From the NCBI RefSeq assembly GCF_015712165.1, contig NZ_JADPZX010000001.1, positions 6,398,001-6,462,000 on the forward strand: a DNA stretch of 64,000 bases, read 5' to 3'. This DNA comes from Streptomyces spinoverrucosus (GTDB lineage Bacteria; Actinomycetota; Actinomycetes; Streptomycetales; Streptomycetaceae). The notes beneath the pieces are model-generated. The model was not told the DNA's origin. It made no database searches and saw only the letters and a list, made by a program, of their open reading frames with translations. Shown here one piece after another: positions 1-8,610 of the stretch. Within the stretch, counting starts at the first letter, position 1; every line of letters starts with the position of its first letter. Both the position numbers and the translations under genes were made by a program.

Positions 1-19
1 CCGCAAGCACGTCACTCAT
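1..19 (-). CDS. First codons of a gene running off the left edge
   Basis: An ATG on the minus strand at 19 overlaps the TGA of the crotonase gene at 16-18 in the ATGA arrangement, and reads MSDVLA before the window ends. The overlap implies translational coupling to the upstream crotonase. It is therefore probably another member of the acyl-CoA catabolic operon. Nothing can be said about its product. Confidence 0.5.
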
Positions 20-717
20 TGCGTCCTCCCTCTCGCGTCGCTCAAACCGCTCTCCAACGCGCGCCACAGAGCGGCCTTCCGTGTGGCCGCAGAGTCCGGA
101 CACCGGGCCGCGGCTTCGGCGAGCTCCTGCGCCCGCGCTTCCAGGCGGTCGGCGCTGACGACCTCGCCGACCCAGCCCAGACGCAGTGCCTCCCGCGCTC
201 CGATGCGCTCGTGGGCACCCGTGAAAGCCATACGAGCCACCGCGCCGAAGGAGGCGCGGCGCGCGAGGCCGATCGTCTCGAACGCGCTGACCTGTCCGAG
301 GCTCACATGCGGATCGAGGAACGAGGCCGTCTCGGAGGCCAGGACCAGATCGGAGTCGGCGACGAAGTGCAGTCCGCCGCCGGCGCAGACTCCGTTCACC
401 GCGGTGACGACCGGCTTGCTCACGCCCAAGTGCCAGCCGGTCAGCCGCAGATCGGCCTGCTTGGTGCGGCGGGACATGGCGCGCAGAGCCTGGGGATCAC
501 GACTGAGCTGGCGCACGTCGAGACCGGTCTGGAAGGCACTGCCGCGCCCGGTGACCACGATCGCGCACACCGAGTCATCGGCCTCCAACTCCCTCCAGGC
601 CTGGGGGAGCTGCTCCATCATCCGGGCGTTCATGGCATTGCCCACGTCGGGCCGGTTGAAGACGAGCCAGCCCACGGGGCCTCGTCTCTCGAGGAGGAGG
701 GGATCGTCACTCAGCAC
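16..717 (-). CDS. Enoyl-CoA hydratase/isomerase family protein (crotonase)
   Basis: This 233-aa crotonase-fold protein probably hydrates or isomerises an acyl-CoA. The family N-terminus is visible (VGWLVFNRPDVGNAMN), as is the oxyanion-hole loop GVCAGGGLHF near residue 110. At 233 aa it is slightly short for the family (about 250-265). It is a clear paralogue of the gene at 4690-5484: both carry GWHLG, KPV, AVNGVCAGGGLHFVAD and DPHVSLGQVSA/DPHVSVGQVSA. It is divergent from the hydratase gene at 790, with a 72-bp spacer holding an AT-rich dyad, and its stop overlaps the next start at 19. The exact substrate is unknown. Confidence 0.88.
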   Translation of the reverse strand: MLSDDPLLLERRGPVGWLVFNRPDVGNAMNARMMEQLPQAWRELEADDSVCAIVVTGRGSAFQTGLDVRQLSRDPQALRAMSRRTKQADLRLTGWHLGVSKPVVTAVNGVCAGGGLHFVADSDLVLASETASFLDPHVSLGQVSAFETIGLARRASFGAVARMAFTGAHERIGAREALRLGWVGEVVSADRLEARAQELAEAAARCPDSAATRKAALWRALESGLSDARGRTQ

Positions 718-789
718 ATTGATTGTATATCATATCGATGATACAAGTTCCTGGATGTAGAGCCGCTTCGGAGGCCTGGGAGGCCGTGG
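718..789. promoter_or_regulatory. Divergent promoter with AT-rich dyad (candidate operator)
   Basis: The 72-bp spacer between two divergent genes contains TTGTAT-N12-ATACAA at 723-746, with an inner perfect dyad TATCAT-N4-ATGATA at 728-743. The stretch GATTGTATATCATAT at 721-735 nearly repeats, on the opposite strand, at 14243-14229. A good Shine-Dalgarno (GGGAGG, about 778-783) precedes the ATG at 790. Assigning it as a repressor site is inference. Confidence 0.6.
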
Positions 790-2049
790 ATGTCGGATTC
801 GGCGACCGCCGGAATCATCACGGATGAGGGAGTCGCGCGGCTGCGAGCGCGGATCGGCGTACCGCAGGTGTATCCGGTGCCTCCGCACTATCTGCGGCCG
901 GGAGTTGATGCCTTCCGCCACGTCGCGAGGTCGTACGGGGACGACAATCCGCTGTGGAGCGATCCGTCCCACGCCCCGACGACGCGGTGGAAGGAGCAGA
1001 TCGCCCCGCCGCCGTTGATCGGTGGTGACAGTCTCATCGGCGAAGACCGACTCACCGACACGGAGTTGGATCAGCAGAAGGACCTGCGTGGTGACCCCCT
1101 GCGCGGAGTTCACGCCTTCTATGCGGCGAGCCAGCGTGAGTGGTGGGCGCCGCTGACCGCCGATCAGCGGATCTTCCGCAGGACCGCCCTCGTGGGCGTG
1201 GTCGACAAACCGAGCGAGTTCGGCGGACGCGGCGTTCAGGAGTGGACATCACAGGCGTACCGCACCGAAGCAGGGGTGCTCCTCGGCGCCCAGAACCGCA
1301 TGATGTACCGCACCGAACGCGGCAAGGCACGCGAGCGCAAGAAGTACGCGGACGTCACCGTCGAACCTTGGGGCGAGCAGCAACTGGCCGCGCTGGATGA
1401 ACAGTTGGCCGCCGAGAGCCCGCGCGGGAGCGAGCCGCGTTGGTGGGAGGACGTACGGGTCGGCGATCTGGTGGGGCCGCTGGTGAAGGGCCCGCTGACC
1501 GTGACCGACATGGTCTGCTGGCACGTCGGCATGGGGATGGGCATGTACGGCGTGGCCCCCCTGCGTCTGGCCCACCGCAACCGCAGGCGGATCCCCCGCT
1601 TCTACCACCGCGACGAACTCGGGATACCGGATGTGATGCAGCGTGTGCACTGGGACCCGGCGTACGCCCGCAAGTCCGGGAATCCCACAACGTTCGACTA
1701 CGGGCGGATGCGTGAAACCTGGCTCATCCACGCCTGCACGGACTGGATGGGTGACGACGCCTGGCTGTGGCGACTGCGGGTGGAGTTCCGCAGGTTCAAC
1801 TACGTGGGAGACGTGCAGTGGGTCGAAGGCGAGGTGACCCGGCACTACCTTGCTGAAGGTGACCGGCCTGCGGTCGACCTTGACCTGCGGACGCGTAACC
1901 AGCGAGGCGAAGTCACCTCGCCGGCCGCCGCCACGATCCTGCTGCCGAGCCGGGAACACGGACCCGTGAGGCTCCCCGACCCGCCGGGAAACACCCTCGA
2001 CGAGGCCTTCGACGCGACGATCGAGACCTTCCGCGGAGGCCGCGCATGA
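790..2049 (+). CDS. MaoC/FAS1-like double hot-dog acyl-CoA dehydratase
   Basis: The 419-aa product has the length and layout of two-hot-dog MaoC-related hydratases. An N-terminal FAS1-like dehydratase region spans about residues 30-190 (PVPPHYLRPGVDAFRHVARS, then DNPLW). A C-terminal hot-dog region spans about 230-400 (RWWEDVRVGDLVGPLVKGPLT, FRRFNYVGD). Such enzymes hydrate or dehydrate CoA thioesters. It is the first gene of a tightly overlapping operon with an acyl-CoA dehydrogenase, CoA ligase and crotonase (4-bp overlap with the next gene). The start is supported by GGGAGG six bases upstream. The domain assignment is by recognition and the substrate is not inferable. Confidence 0.75.
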   Translation: MSDSATAGIITDEGVARLRARIGVPQVYPVPPHYLRPGVDAFRHVARSYGDDNPLWSDPSHAPTTRWKEQIAPPPLIGGDSLIGEDRLTDTELDQQKDLRGDPLRGVHAFYAASQREWWAPLTADQRIFRRTALVGVVDKPSEFGGRGVQEWTSQAYRTEAGVLLGAQNRMMYRTERGKARERKKYADVTVEPWGEQQLAALDEQLAAESPRGSEPRWWEDVRVGDLVGPLVKGPLTVTDMVCWHVGMGMGMYGVAPLRLAHRNRRRIPRFYHRDELGIPDVMQRVHWDPAYARKSGNPTTFDYGRMRETWLIHACTDWMGDDAWLWRLRVEFRRFNYVGDVQWVEGEVTRHYLAEGDRPAVDLDLRTRNQRGEVTSPAAATILLPSREHGPVRLPDPPGNTLDEAFDATIETFRGGRA

Positions 2050-3203
2050 CGGCCGACGACCTCAGAATGCTCCGGCAGACAGCACGCGAAGCGCTCGGCG
2101 AGCTGTCCTCCTCCGCCCAGGTGCGCCGCCAGATGGCCGACGGGTGGGACGCGGAGGTCTGGCGGCGGCTCTGCGGCGAACTCGGCGTGGCGGGACTGGC
2201 CGTGCCGGAGGAGTACGGCGGTGCCGGGCTGTCGGCCGTCGAGCAAGGCGTCTTCTTCGAGGAGGCCGGGCGGCGCATGCTCTGCGGGCCGCTCCTGTCG
2301 ACCGCGGGCCTGGCCATACCGCTGCTGCTCCTCACGGACGACGACCCGGCACGCAAGCGGTACCTGCCGGGCCTGTGCGCCGGAACGCTCACCGCGACCG
2401 TCGTCACCAGCGACAGTACGGGCCGGCCGATCCTGAGCGGTCGGCCGATCGAGGCGAGGGCCGAGGACGGCGGATACGTGCTGGACGGCGTGGCCGATCA
2501 TGTGGTGGACGGCGCCACGGCCGACCTCGTGTTCGTTCCCGCCCTGCTCGATGGAGCCATGGCCCTCTTCACGGTGGAGGCAGAAGAGGCGGGGTTCGTC
2601 CGCCAACCACTCGTCTGTCTGGACCAGACCCGCCGCCAGGCGCGGCTCACCTTCACCCGCGTACGGGCGACTGTGCTGGCCTGCCGCGAACCCGCACTCG
2701 CTCTGGAGAACACCCTCGACGTGGCCAGGGCCATGCTCGCCTGTGAGCAGGCCGGAGGCGCCGCCGAGTGCCTGGACGTACTCGTGGACTACGCCAAGCA
2801 CCGGGTCCAGTTCGGCCGCGCCATCGGCTCGTTCCAGGCCACCAAACAGAAGGCCGCCGACCTGCTGATCAAAGTGGAGTCCGCCAACTCCGCGGCGATC
2901 GCCGCGGCACACGCCGCTGCCGGGCTCCTGGCCGGCCACGGTTTGAGCGCGCCCGCGACGGACGGGAGCCCTTTGACGGACGTGCCGGAACTCGCCGTGA
3001 CCGCGGCTGTCGCGCAGGCCTACTGCTGCGACGCCTTCGTCTCCGTCGCCGCGGAGAACATCCAGGTGCACGGAGGGATCGGCTTCACCTGGGAGCACGA
3101 CGCCCACCTGTACCTGAAACGGGCGTGGACCAGCAGGGAACTGCTCGGCAGGCCCGAGGAGCACCTGGAGACCCTCGCAGATCACCTGGCAGCTGCCCGA
3201 TGA
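2046..3203 (+). CDS. Acyl-CoA dehydrogenase
   Basis: This 385-aa FAD-dependent acyl-CoA dehydrogenase would introduce the alpha,beta double bond in an acyl-CoA. Visible family features are AVPEEYGGAGLS in the N-terminal helical domain and the C-terminal QVHGGIGFTWEHDAHLYLKR, the usual flavin/CoA signature. The middle region (SDSTGRP onward) is the beta domain and is more divergent, as in actinobacterial FadE proteins that work on bulky or ring substrates. The start overlaps the preceding stop by four bases and its own stop overlaps the CoA-ligase start, indicating a coupled operon. Confidence 0.9.
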   Translation: MTADDLRMLRQTAREALGELSSSAQVRRQMADGWDAEVWRRLCGELGVAGLAVPEEYGGAGLSAVEQGVFFEEAGRRMLCGPLLSTAGLAIPLLLLTDDDPARKRYLPGLCAGTLTATVVTSDSTGRPILSGRPIEARAEDGGYVLDGVADHVVDGATADLVFVPALLDGAMALFTVEAEEAGFVRQPLVCLDQTRRQARLTFTRVRATVLACREPALALENTLDVARAMLACEQAGGAAECLDVLVDYAKHRVQFGRAIGSFQATKQKAADLLIKVESANSAAIAAAHAAAGLLAGHGLSAPATDGSPLTDVPELAVTAAVAQAYCCDAFVSVAAENIQVHGGIGFTWEHDAHLYLKRAWTSRELLGRPEEHLETLADHLAAAR

Positions 3204-4693
3204 ACCTGAGCTCCTTCCTCCTCGACTATCCCGGCACGCCCGAGACACCGGTCGCGCACTGGCCCCAAGGCAGCGTCACCCTCGGCGAGCTGACCGGCCG
3301 GGCACAGGCCCTCGCCCGCCGGCTCGGACCGGTCGACCGCGCACCCGTCGCCTGTGTGGTCGACAGCGGACCGCTCGCGCTCACGGCCATGTTCGCCACC
3401 TGGCTGGCCGACGGCGTGTACATACCGGTGAACGCCCGGTTGACCGACGCCGAGGTCGACCAGCAGCTGGCCGCTGTCGCTCCCGCGGCCGTCATCACGA
3501 GTGGTCTTCAAGCCGACCGCGTGCGTCCGGGCCCCAGGCGGCTCGTTCAGGACGGCGACGGCTGGTCCGTCACGGAGGCCGAACAGCCCTGGCGCGGCGA
3601 GGAGTTCGGCGAGCACGTCGCCCTGGTGATGCGTACCTCGGGCACGACCGGCGCATCGAAGCCCGTGGTCCTGGAGCACGAGGGCGTCCGCAAGGGCATC
3701 GACACGGTCATCGAGAAGCTGCGCGGCGCCGGCAAGCAGACGACCGGGCGGCCCATGCCGAACCTGATGCCGAGTTCACTCGCCCTCTGGGCGGGCATCT
3801 GGAACACGCTGTTCGCCGTGCGCCTCGGCGCGGAAGTGGTGCTCCTCGACCCCTTCGATCCCGCCGAGTACGCGGCCATGGTCAAGCGCTTCGAGATCCG
3901 CTCCACGATCCTCGCGCCCCCCATGATGACCATGCTCTGCGACGATCCCCGCGTCACGGATCTGCGGCCCCTGCGCTACGTACGGTCCGTCACCGCGCCG
4001 CTCTCCCCAGCCCAGGCGCGCCGCTTCCACACTCGCTTCGGCGTGGGCGTCATGAACTCGTACGGCCAGACCGAGCTCGGGGGAGAGGTCGTCGGATGGA
4101 CCGCGGCGGATCTTCGCGCGTACGGGTCCACCAAGCTCGGCGCGGTCGGCAGGCCGCACGCCGGCGTCCGGATCCGGATCCTGAACGACGCGGGAGCCGA
4201 GGTCGAGCCGGGTGCGGTCGGGGAGATCTGGATCAAATCGCCGTTCGCCTCCTCCGAGGGGGAACTGCCCGCGGACCGTGTGGTGGACGGCTATCTGCGC
4301 ACCGGTGATCTCGGGCGCCTGGACCCCGAGGGGTTCCTGTGGATCGAGGGCAGGGTCTCGGACATGATCAACCGGGGCGGTCTGAAGGTGGTCCCGTACG
4401 AGGTCGAAGAGGTGCTGCGCGACCACCCCGACGTGGCGGACGCGTCCGTGGCCGGTATGCCCGACGAACGCCTCGGCGAGGTGCCGGTGGCGTGGGTACG
4501 GCCGGCGTCGGGCCGCACACCCGCGTCAGAGGAGCTCAGGGCCTTCGCCCGCGGCCGTCTCGCCGGATACAAGGTGCCGGTCGCGGTGCATTTCGTCGAC
4601 GACTTCCCCAGAACAGAGATCGGAAAGGTCTTGAAACGCGAGCTGGTCGCGCGCCTTGCCGCAGCGGACTCCGAAGGGACGGACCCCGCATGA
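3200..4693 (+). CDS. AMP-dependent acyl-CoA ligase (class I adenylate-forming)
   Basis: The 497-aa product would activate a carboxylic acid with ATP and CoA. The P-loop-like motif RTSGTTGASKP is near residue 140, YGQTELGG near 295, RVSDMINRGGLKVVPYEVEE near 390, and the C-terminal catalytic lysine sits in TEIGKVLKREL. The ATG at 3200 overlaps the dehydrogenase stop (ATGA) and gives a normal family length. A longer open frame upstream runs through the dehydrogenase gene and is not used. It is the second gene of the island able to charge an acid, alongside the ligase at 8611, so two substrates or intermediates may be activated. Confidence 0.9.
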   Translation: MNLSSFLLDYPGTPETPVAHWPQGSVTLGELTGRAQALARRLGPVDRAPVACVVDSGPLALTAMFATWLADGVYIPVNARLTDAEVDQQLAAVAPAAVITSGLQADRVRPGPRRLVQDGDGWSVTEAEQPWRGEEFGEHVALVMRTSGTTGASKPVVLEHEGVRKGIDTVIEKLRGAGKQTTGRPMPNLMPSSLALWAGIWNTLFAVRLGAEVVLLDPFDPAEYAAMVKRFEIRSTILAPPMMTMLCDDPRVTDLRPLRYVRSVTAPLSPAQARRFHTRFGVGVMNSYGQTELGGEVVGWTAADLRAYGSTKLGAVGRPHAGVRIRILNDAGAEVEPGAVGEIWIKSPFASSEGELPADRVVDGYLRTGDLGRLDPEGFLWIEGRVSDMINRGGLKVVPYEVEEVLRDHPDVADASVAGMPDERLGEVPVAWVRPASGRTPASEELRAFARGRLAGYKVPVAVHFVDDFPRTEIGKVLKRELVARLAAADSEGTDPA

Positions 4694-5484
4694 GCTACGC
4701 CACCCTGGACGTGTTCCGCCGAGGCCCGGTCGGCTGGCTGGTGTTCAACAGGCCCGACCGCCGCAATGCCATGAACAACGCGATGCGCGACGAGCTGCGA
4801 GCGGCCTGGACCGAGCTCGCCGGGGATCCGGGCGTACGGGTGATCGTCAACGCGGGACGCGGCCGCGACTTCCAGACCGGCGCGGATGTCGTCGAGCTCG
4901 CCACCGACGGGCAGGGCATGGAGCGCTATCGCGCATCCATGGAGGCCTTCGATCTGGGCTTCACCGCGTGGCACCTCGGCATCGACAAGCCGGTGATCGC
5001 CGCCGTCAACGGCGTCTGCGCGGGTGGCGGGCTGCACTTCGTCGCGGACGCCGACATCGTGCTCGCCGCATCCGACGCCGCGTTCACCGACCCGCATGTC
5101 TCGGTCGGCCAGGTCAGTGCCGTCGAGACGATCGCCCTGATCCGCAAGATGCCGGCCGAGGCCGTGTTCCGTATGGCACTAGTGGGGCGGCACGAGCGCA
5201 TGCCCGCCACGCGGGCCTGGGAGCTCGGCATGGTGAGCGAAGTGGTCGAACCGCCCGATCAACTGCACGCAGCGGCACAGCAGTTGGCCGAGAAGATCGC
5301 CAGGAACTCGCCCGCGGCGCTGCGCGCCACGAAGCGCGCGCTCTGGGGTGCGCTCGAGCAAGGGCTCACAGACGCGTGCAAGGCGGGGGCCGCCGAGCTG
5401 GTCGGTCTGTGGGGACACCCGGACCAGACCGAGGGACCCGCGGCGTTCGCCGCCAAGCGTGAACCGAGGTGGAAGGAAGACTGA
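4690..5484 (+). CDS. Enoyl-CoA hydratase/isomerase family protein (crotonase)
   Basis: This 264-aa crotonase has VGWLVFNRPDRRNAMNN at its start and GVCAGGGLHF as oxyanion-hole loop. It shares long blocks with the crotonase at 16-717 (GWHLG replaced by AWHLG; KPV; AVNGVCAGGGLHFVAD; VGQVSA-ETI), so the two are duplicates that may act on successive or related intermediates. The ATG overlaps the ligase stop by four bases. The C-terminal segment (KRALWGALEQGLTDACKAG) is typical of the actinobacterial subgroup. The reaction could be hydration or double-bond isomerisation. Confidence 0.9.
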   Translation: MSYATLDVFRRGPVGWLVFNRPDRRNAMNNAMRDELRAAWTELAGDPGVRVIVNAGRGRDFQTGADVVELATDGQGMERYRASMEAFDLGFTAWHLGIDKPVIAAVNGVCAGGGLHFVADADIVLAASDAAFTDPHVSVGQVSAVETIALIRKMPAEAVFRMALVGRHERMPATRAWELGMVSEVVEPPDQLHAAAQQLAEKIARNSPAALRATKRALWGALEQGLTDACKAGAAELVGLWGHPDQTEGPAAFAAKREPRWKED

Positions 5485-5490
5485 CGGCCC

Positions 5491-6462
5491 ATGCAGACCG
5501 TGCTCGTGATGGGCGCCAGTGGCTTTCTCGGATCCAACGTGGTCCGACTGCTGCACAGCCGGGGGTACCGGCCGCGGGCGCTGGTCCGCACCACCAGCGA
5601 CCTGTCCGGTCTGCGGGACCTCGACGTCGATCTGCGCCACGGCGATCTGCTGGACCCCGATTCGCTCGACGCGGCGATGGCCGGCTGCGACACCGTCTTC
5701 CACTGCGCGGTGGACACCCGGGCCTTGCTGTGCGACTCCAAGCCGCTGTTCGACTGCAACGTCCGCGGTCTGTCGAATGCCCTGGACTCGGCGCTGTGGG
5801 CGAATGCGCGGCGGTTCGTCCTGGCGAGCAGCGTCGCGACGGTCGGACGCCCCCGCAGTCGCCCGGCCACGGAGGAGGACCCGTTCGACTGGGAGGACGC
5901 CCCGGCGTACGTCACCTCGCGTGTCATGGGGGAGCGGCGCCTGCTCTCGTACTGCCGGGAGGGCGGGCTGGGCGGGGTCTCGATGTGTGTCGGCACCACG
6001 TTCGGCCCCGGCGACGTCCAGCCCACACCGCAGGGCGCCCTGCTGCGACGAGCGGCCACGGGTCGACTGCGGTACGCGCTCCGGGCCACCATGCCGTGCG
6101 TCGACATCCGTGACGCCGCTGAGGCGATGGTCCGGGCGGCCGAGATCGGGCAGACCGGTCGGCGCTACATCGTCGTCGCCGATCAGGTCTCGCACGAGCG
6201 CCTGTTCGCCCTGGCGGCAGGTGTGCAGGGCAACCGCCCGCCGCGCACCGTCTCCGTGCGCCGGGCCAAGCTGGCCGCGCAGATCGTCGCGCGTGCCGCC
6301 GCGATCGGCGGGTACCACATCGACCTGCGGCCGGACGCGATCGAACTGGCCTCCACGTTCGGCCCGTACGACAACGCGCGGGCGCGCGTCGAACTCGGGT
6401 GGGAGCCGCGCCCCATCGAGGACACGGTGCGAGACGCGGTCGCCTGGTTCCGCCGCCACTGA
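5491..6462 (+). CDS. NAD-dependent epimerase/dehydratase or 3-beta-HSD-like extended SDR
   Basis: The 323-aa product begins with the nucleotide-binding motif GASGFLGSNVVRLL and has the extended-SDR pattern DLRHGDLLDP and SSVATVG. The position expected for the catalytic YxxxK reads YVTSR, so the usual lysine appears to be arginine. The family oxidises or reduces hydroxyl/keto groups on sterol-like, sugar or alicyclic substrates. It follows the crotonase gene by six bases and ends the plus-strand operon that starts at 790. It converges with the crotonase gene at 6479-7303. With the altered motif it could be an active variant or a binding-only homologue. Confidence 0.75.
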   Translation: MQTVLVMGASGFLGSNVVRLLHSRGYRPRALVRTTSDLSGLRDLDVDLRHGDLLDPDSLDAAMAGCDTVFHCAVDTRALLCDSKPLFDCNVRGLSNALDSALWANARRFVLASSVATVGRPRSRPATEEDPFDWEDAPAYVTSRVMGERRLLSYCREGGLGGVSMCVGTTFGPGDVQPTPQGALLRRAATGRLRYALRATMPCVDIRDAAEAMVRAAEIGQTGRRYIVVADQVSHERLFALAAGVQGNRPPRTVSVRRAKLAAQIVARAAAIGGYHIDLRPDAIELASTFGPYDNARARVELGWEPRPIEDTVRDAVAWFRRH

Positions 6463-6478
6463 CCCGTTGACCCGGGCG

Positions 6479-7303
6479 TCACCGGCCTTGAAAGCCGGGA
6501 TCGCGGCGCTCGGCGAACGCCTTGAGCCCCTCGCGGAAGTCCGGACTGCGGCTGCTGAGCTCCATGGCGTACGCCTCATCGGCGAGGTGTCTGCGCAGAT
6601 CGTGGTCGGCGCTCGCGTTGAGCAGTGCCTTGGTCAGGCCGAGCGCCACGGTGGGGCCGGTCGCCAGCTCCGCCGCGAGCTGCTCGGCGGCGGACATGAC
6701 CTCGTCGTCCGGGACCGCGGCGTGGGCGATTCCCCAGGCCTCCGCCTCGGTCCCCGAGAACTCCCGCCCGAGCATGAGAAGTTGGCGTGCCCGCTGGGGC
6801 CCGACGGCGCGGGGAAGGAGCCACGTACTGCCCGAGTCCGGAGTGAATCCCCGACGCAGGAAGGGATACCAGAAGCGGGCATCGGCCGCGGTCACCGTGA
6901 AATCGGCGGCGAGCGCGAGCTGCGCTCCGATCCCGACGGCCGAACCCCGGACGGCACAGATCACCGGGAGCTGGATCTCGAGGAGCAGGGGGACGAGCCG
7001 GTTCGCCTGGGTGGGAAGTCTGCGCTGGATGCTGCCGGTTCGCGGCTTGGGGCCGGTGTTCCGCGCGGCGTTGCGGCCGACGATGTCGAAGCCGCTGCAG
7101 AATGTTCCGCCGGTTCCCGAGAGCAGCACGGCCCGCAACTGCTCGTCGGTCGCGGCCCGTTCGAGTGCGGCGATGAAGGCCGCCATCGACACGTCGTTCA
7201 GCGCGTTGCGCCGCTCGGGGTTGTCCAAGGTGATTCTCAGGACAGCGTCGTCGACGTGTAGGTCCAGGCCCTGTGCCGACGAGTAGATCGAACCCACGCC
7301 CAC
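6479..7303 (-). CDS. Enoyl-CoA hydratase/isomerase family protein (crotonase)
   Basis: This 274-aa crotonase carries RITLDNPERRNALND near its start, GTGGTFCSGFDIVG, and the loop RGSAVGIGAQLALAADF. At the catalytic region it reads FTPDSGSTWLLPRAVG. The PDSG segment resembles isomerase-type members such as PaaG-like enzymes rather than classical hydratases with a glutamate there, so double-bond isomerisation is plausible. It differs clearly from the crotonase pair at 16 and 4690. It is divergent from the CoA-transferase gene, sharing a spacer with an AT-rich element. Confidence 0.87.
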   Translation of the reverse strand: MGVGSIYSSAQGLDLHVDDAVLRITLDNPERRNALNDVSMAAFIAALERAATDEQLRAVLLSGTGGTFCSGFDIVGRNAARNTGPKPRTGSIQRRLPTQANRLVPLLLEIQLPVICAVRGSAVGIGAQLALAADFTVTAADARFWYPFLRRGFTPDSGSTWLLPRAVGPQRARQLLMLGREFSGTEAEAWGIAHAAVPDDEVMSAAEQLAAELATGPTVALGLTKALLNASADHDLRRHLADEAYAMELSSRSPDFREGLKAFAERRDPGFQGR

Positions 7304-7308
7304 CTCCT

Positions 7309-7327
7309 GAATATTATATATAGTTGA
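7309..7327. promoter_or_regulatory. AT-rich element in divergent spacer (candidate operator)
   Basis: The 53-bp spacer between the crotonase (start 7303) and the CoA-transferase (start 7357) contains GAATATTATATATAGTTGA. Its ATTATATATAGT matches AATATATATAGT in the 10261-10323 spacer at 11 of 12 positions. It probably holds both promoters and a shared operator. This is inferred from recurrence, with no regulator in view. Confidence 0.5.
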
Positions 7328-7356
7328 CCGTACTGCTCGGACGGAGGGAGTCGCAA

Positions 7357-8610
7357 GTGACCGACGACGCGCCAGTGGGATCCCGGCTGCTGGCCGGGCT
7401 CAGGGTCGTGGAGTGCTCGATGCTCGGTCCGGGGGCGGTCTCCACACCGCTCGCCGACCTGGGCGCGGACGTGATCAAGGTGGAGCCGCCGGGAGGCGAC
7501 TACATACGCGAGATGAGCTGGCCCATCGTGCAGGGGGACTCGCTCCTGCACCTGCACATCAGCCGTGGCAAGAACAGCATCGTGCTCGACCTTCGCACTC
7601 AGGCGGGCAGGGAGATCTTCCTGGAGCTTGTGGCCGGTGCCGACGTGGTGATCGAGGCCATGCGGCCCGGCGGGCTCGACCGCAGAGGCCTGGGCTTCGG
7701 ACGGCTGACGGAAGTCAACCCGCGTGTCGTGCTGTTCACCATCACCGGATACGGCATGACCGGCCCGTATCGCGATCTGCCCAGCCACGGGATCGCGTAC
7801 GACGCGTGGGCCGGGACCGTGGCCCCGGTGCCCGGTCCCGAAGGTCTTCCGTCGATCCCGGACCACACCTCGATCGGCATCACCGCGGGTCCGCTGTACG
7901 GCACCGCGGCGATCCTGGCCGCAGTACTGCGCGCTCGCGAGACAGGCGCCGGCTGCCATCTGGAAGTCGCCCAGTCCGATGCGGCAGCGGCCTTCGACTG
8001 GTTGCGCAGCGAAGGCCACCGCGCCCATGAGCGTCCCGCCGACGAGGTCACCGGAAATCCCTCCGACGGTCTGGAGCGGCGGCCGCCGGGCACGGCCGGT
8101 ATGGCGGACGGCGTCCGCTACCAGTTCTACGCATCGGCGGACGGCCACGTCCTGTTCATGGCCTCCGAGCAGAAGTTCTGGAAGAACTTCTGCTCGGCCG
8201 TGGGCCGCGACGACCTCTACGAGGCCCGCCCGGGAGCCCACCTCGCCGACCACGCGCGCGGCGACCTGTGGCTGCGCCGCGAACTGGCCGACGTCTTCCG
8301 GCAGCGCACGACGGCGGCGTGGATCGAGCTGGGGCTCGCCCATGACGTACCGATCGGGCCGGTGAACACGCCGGCGACGATCGCGGCGGACCCGCAGTTC
8401 GGCGAGCGGATGCCGTGGCAGTGCGCGGAGCGCCTCGGCGCGGATCAACTCCCCTTCCCTGTACGCGTGGTGGGGGAGCAGCCGCCCGCGGCCAACGCCA
8501 AGGCGCCGGCGCCCGGCGAGCACGCCGAGGAGATCCTGCGCGACCTCCTCGGCTACGACGACGCCCGGATCGAAGCGCTGCGGACGGCCGGAGTCCTGGG
8601 TACGGCCTGA
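7357..8610 (+). CDS. CaiB/BaiF family (family III) CoA-transferase
   Basis: The 417-aa product belongs to the formyl-CoA-transferase-like family, which moves CoA between carboxylic acids. Family blocks are LLAGLRVVECSMLGPGAV at the N-terminus, LGADVIKVEPPGGD, SRGKNSIVLDLRT, GADVVIEAMRPGGLDRRGLG and FTITGYGMTGPYRD. The GTG at 7357 follows GGAGGGAG and starts the family core just after it. A TTG 33 bases upstream lies inside the AT-rich promoter element and is unlikely to be used. In this island it may recycle CoA from a product thioester to the incoming acid. It converges with the CoA-ligase gene, ending immediately beside it. Confidence 0.88.
   Translation: MTDDAPVGSRLLAGLRVVECSMLGPGAVSTPLADLGADVIKVEPPGGDYIREMSWPIVQGDSLLHLHISRGKNSIVLDLRTQAGREIFLELVAGADVVIEAMRPGGLDRRGLGFGRLTEVNPRVVLFTITGYGMTGPYRDLPSHGIAYDAWAGTVAPVPGPEGLPSIPDHTSIGITAGPLYGTAAILAAVLRARETGAGCHLEVAQSDAAAAFDWLRSEGHRAHERPADEVTGNPSDGLERRPPGTAGMADGVRYQFYASADGHVLFMASEQKFWKNFCSAVGRDDLYEARPGAHLADHARGDLWLRRELADVFRQRTTAAWIELGLAHDVPIGPVNTPATIAADPQFGERMPWQCAERLGADQLPFPVRVVGEQPPAANAKAPAPGEHAEEILRDLLGYDDARIEALRTAGVLGTA

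Noticed and set aside
7324..7356. Upstream TTG start for the CoA-transferase
   Set aside because: It lies inside the AT-rich promoter element and lacks a ribosome site. GTG 7357 after GGAGGGAG fits the family start.
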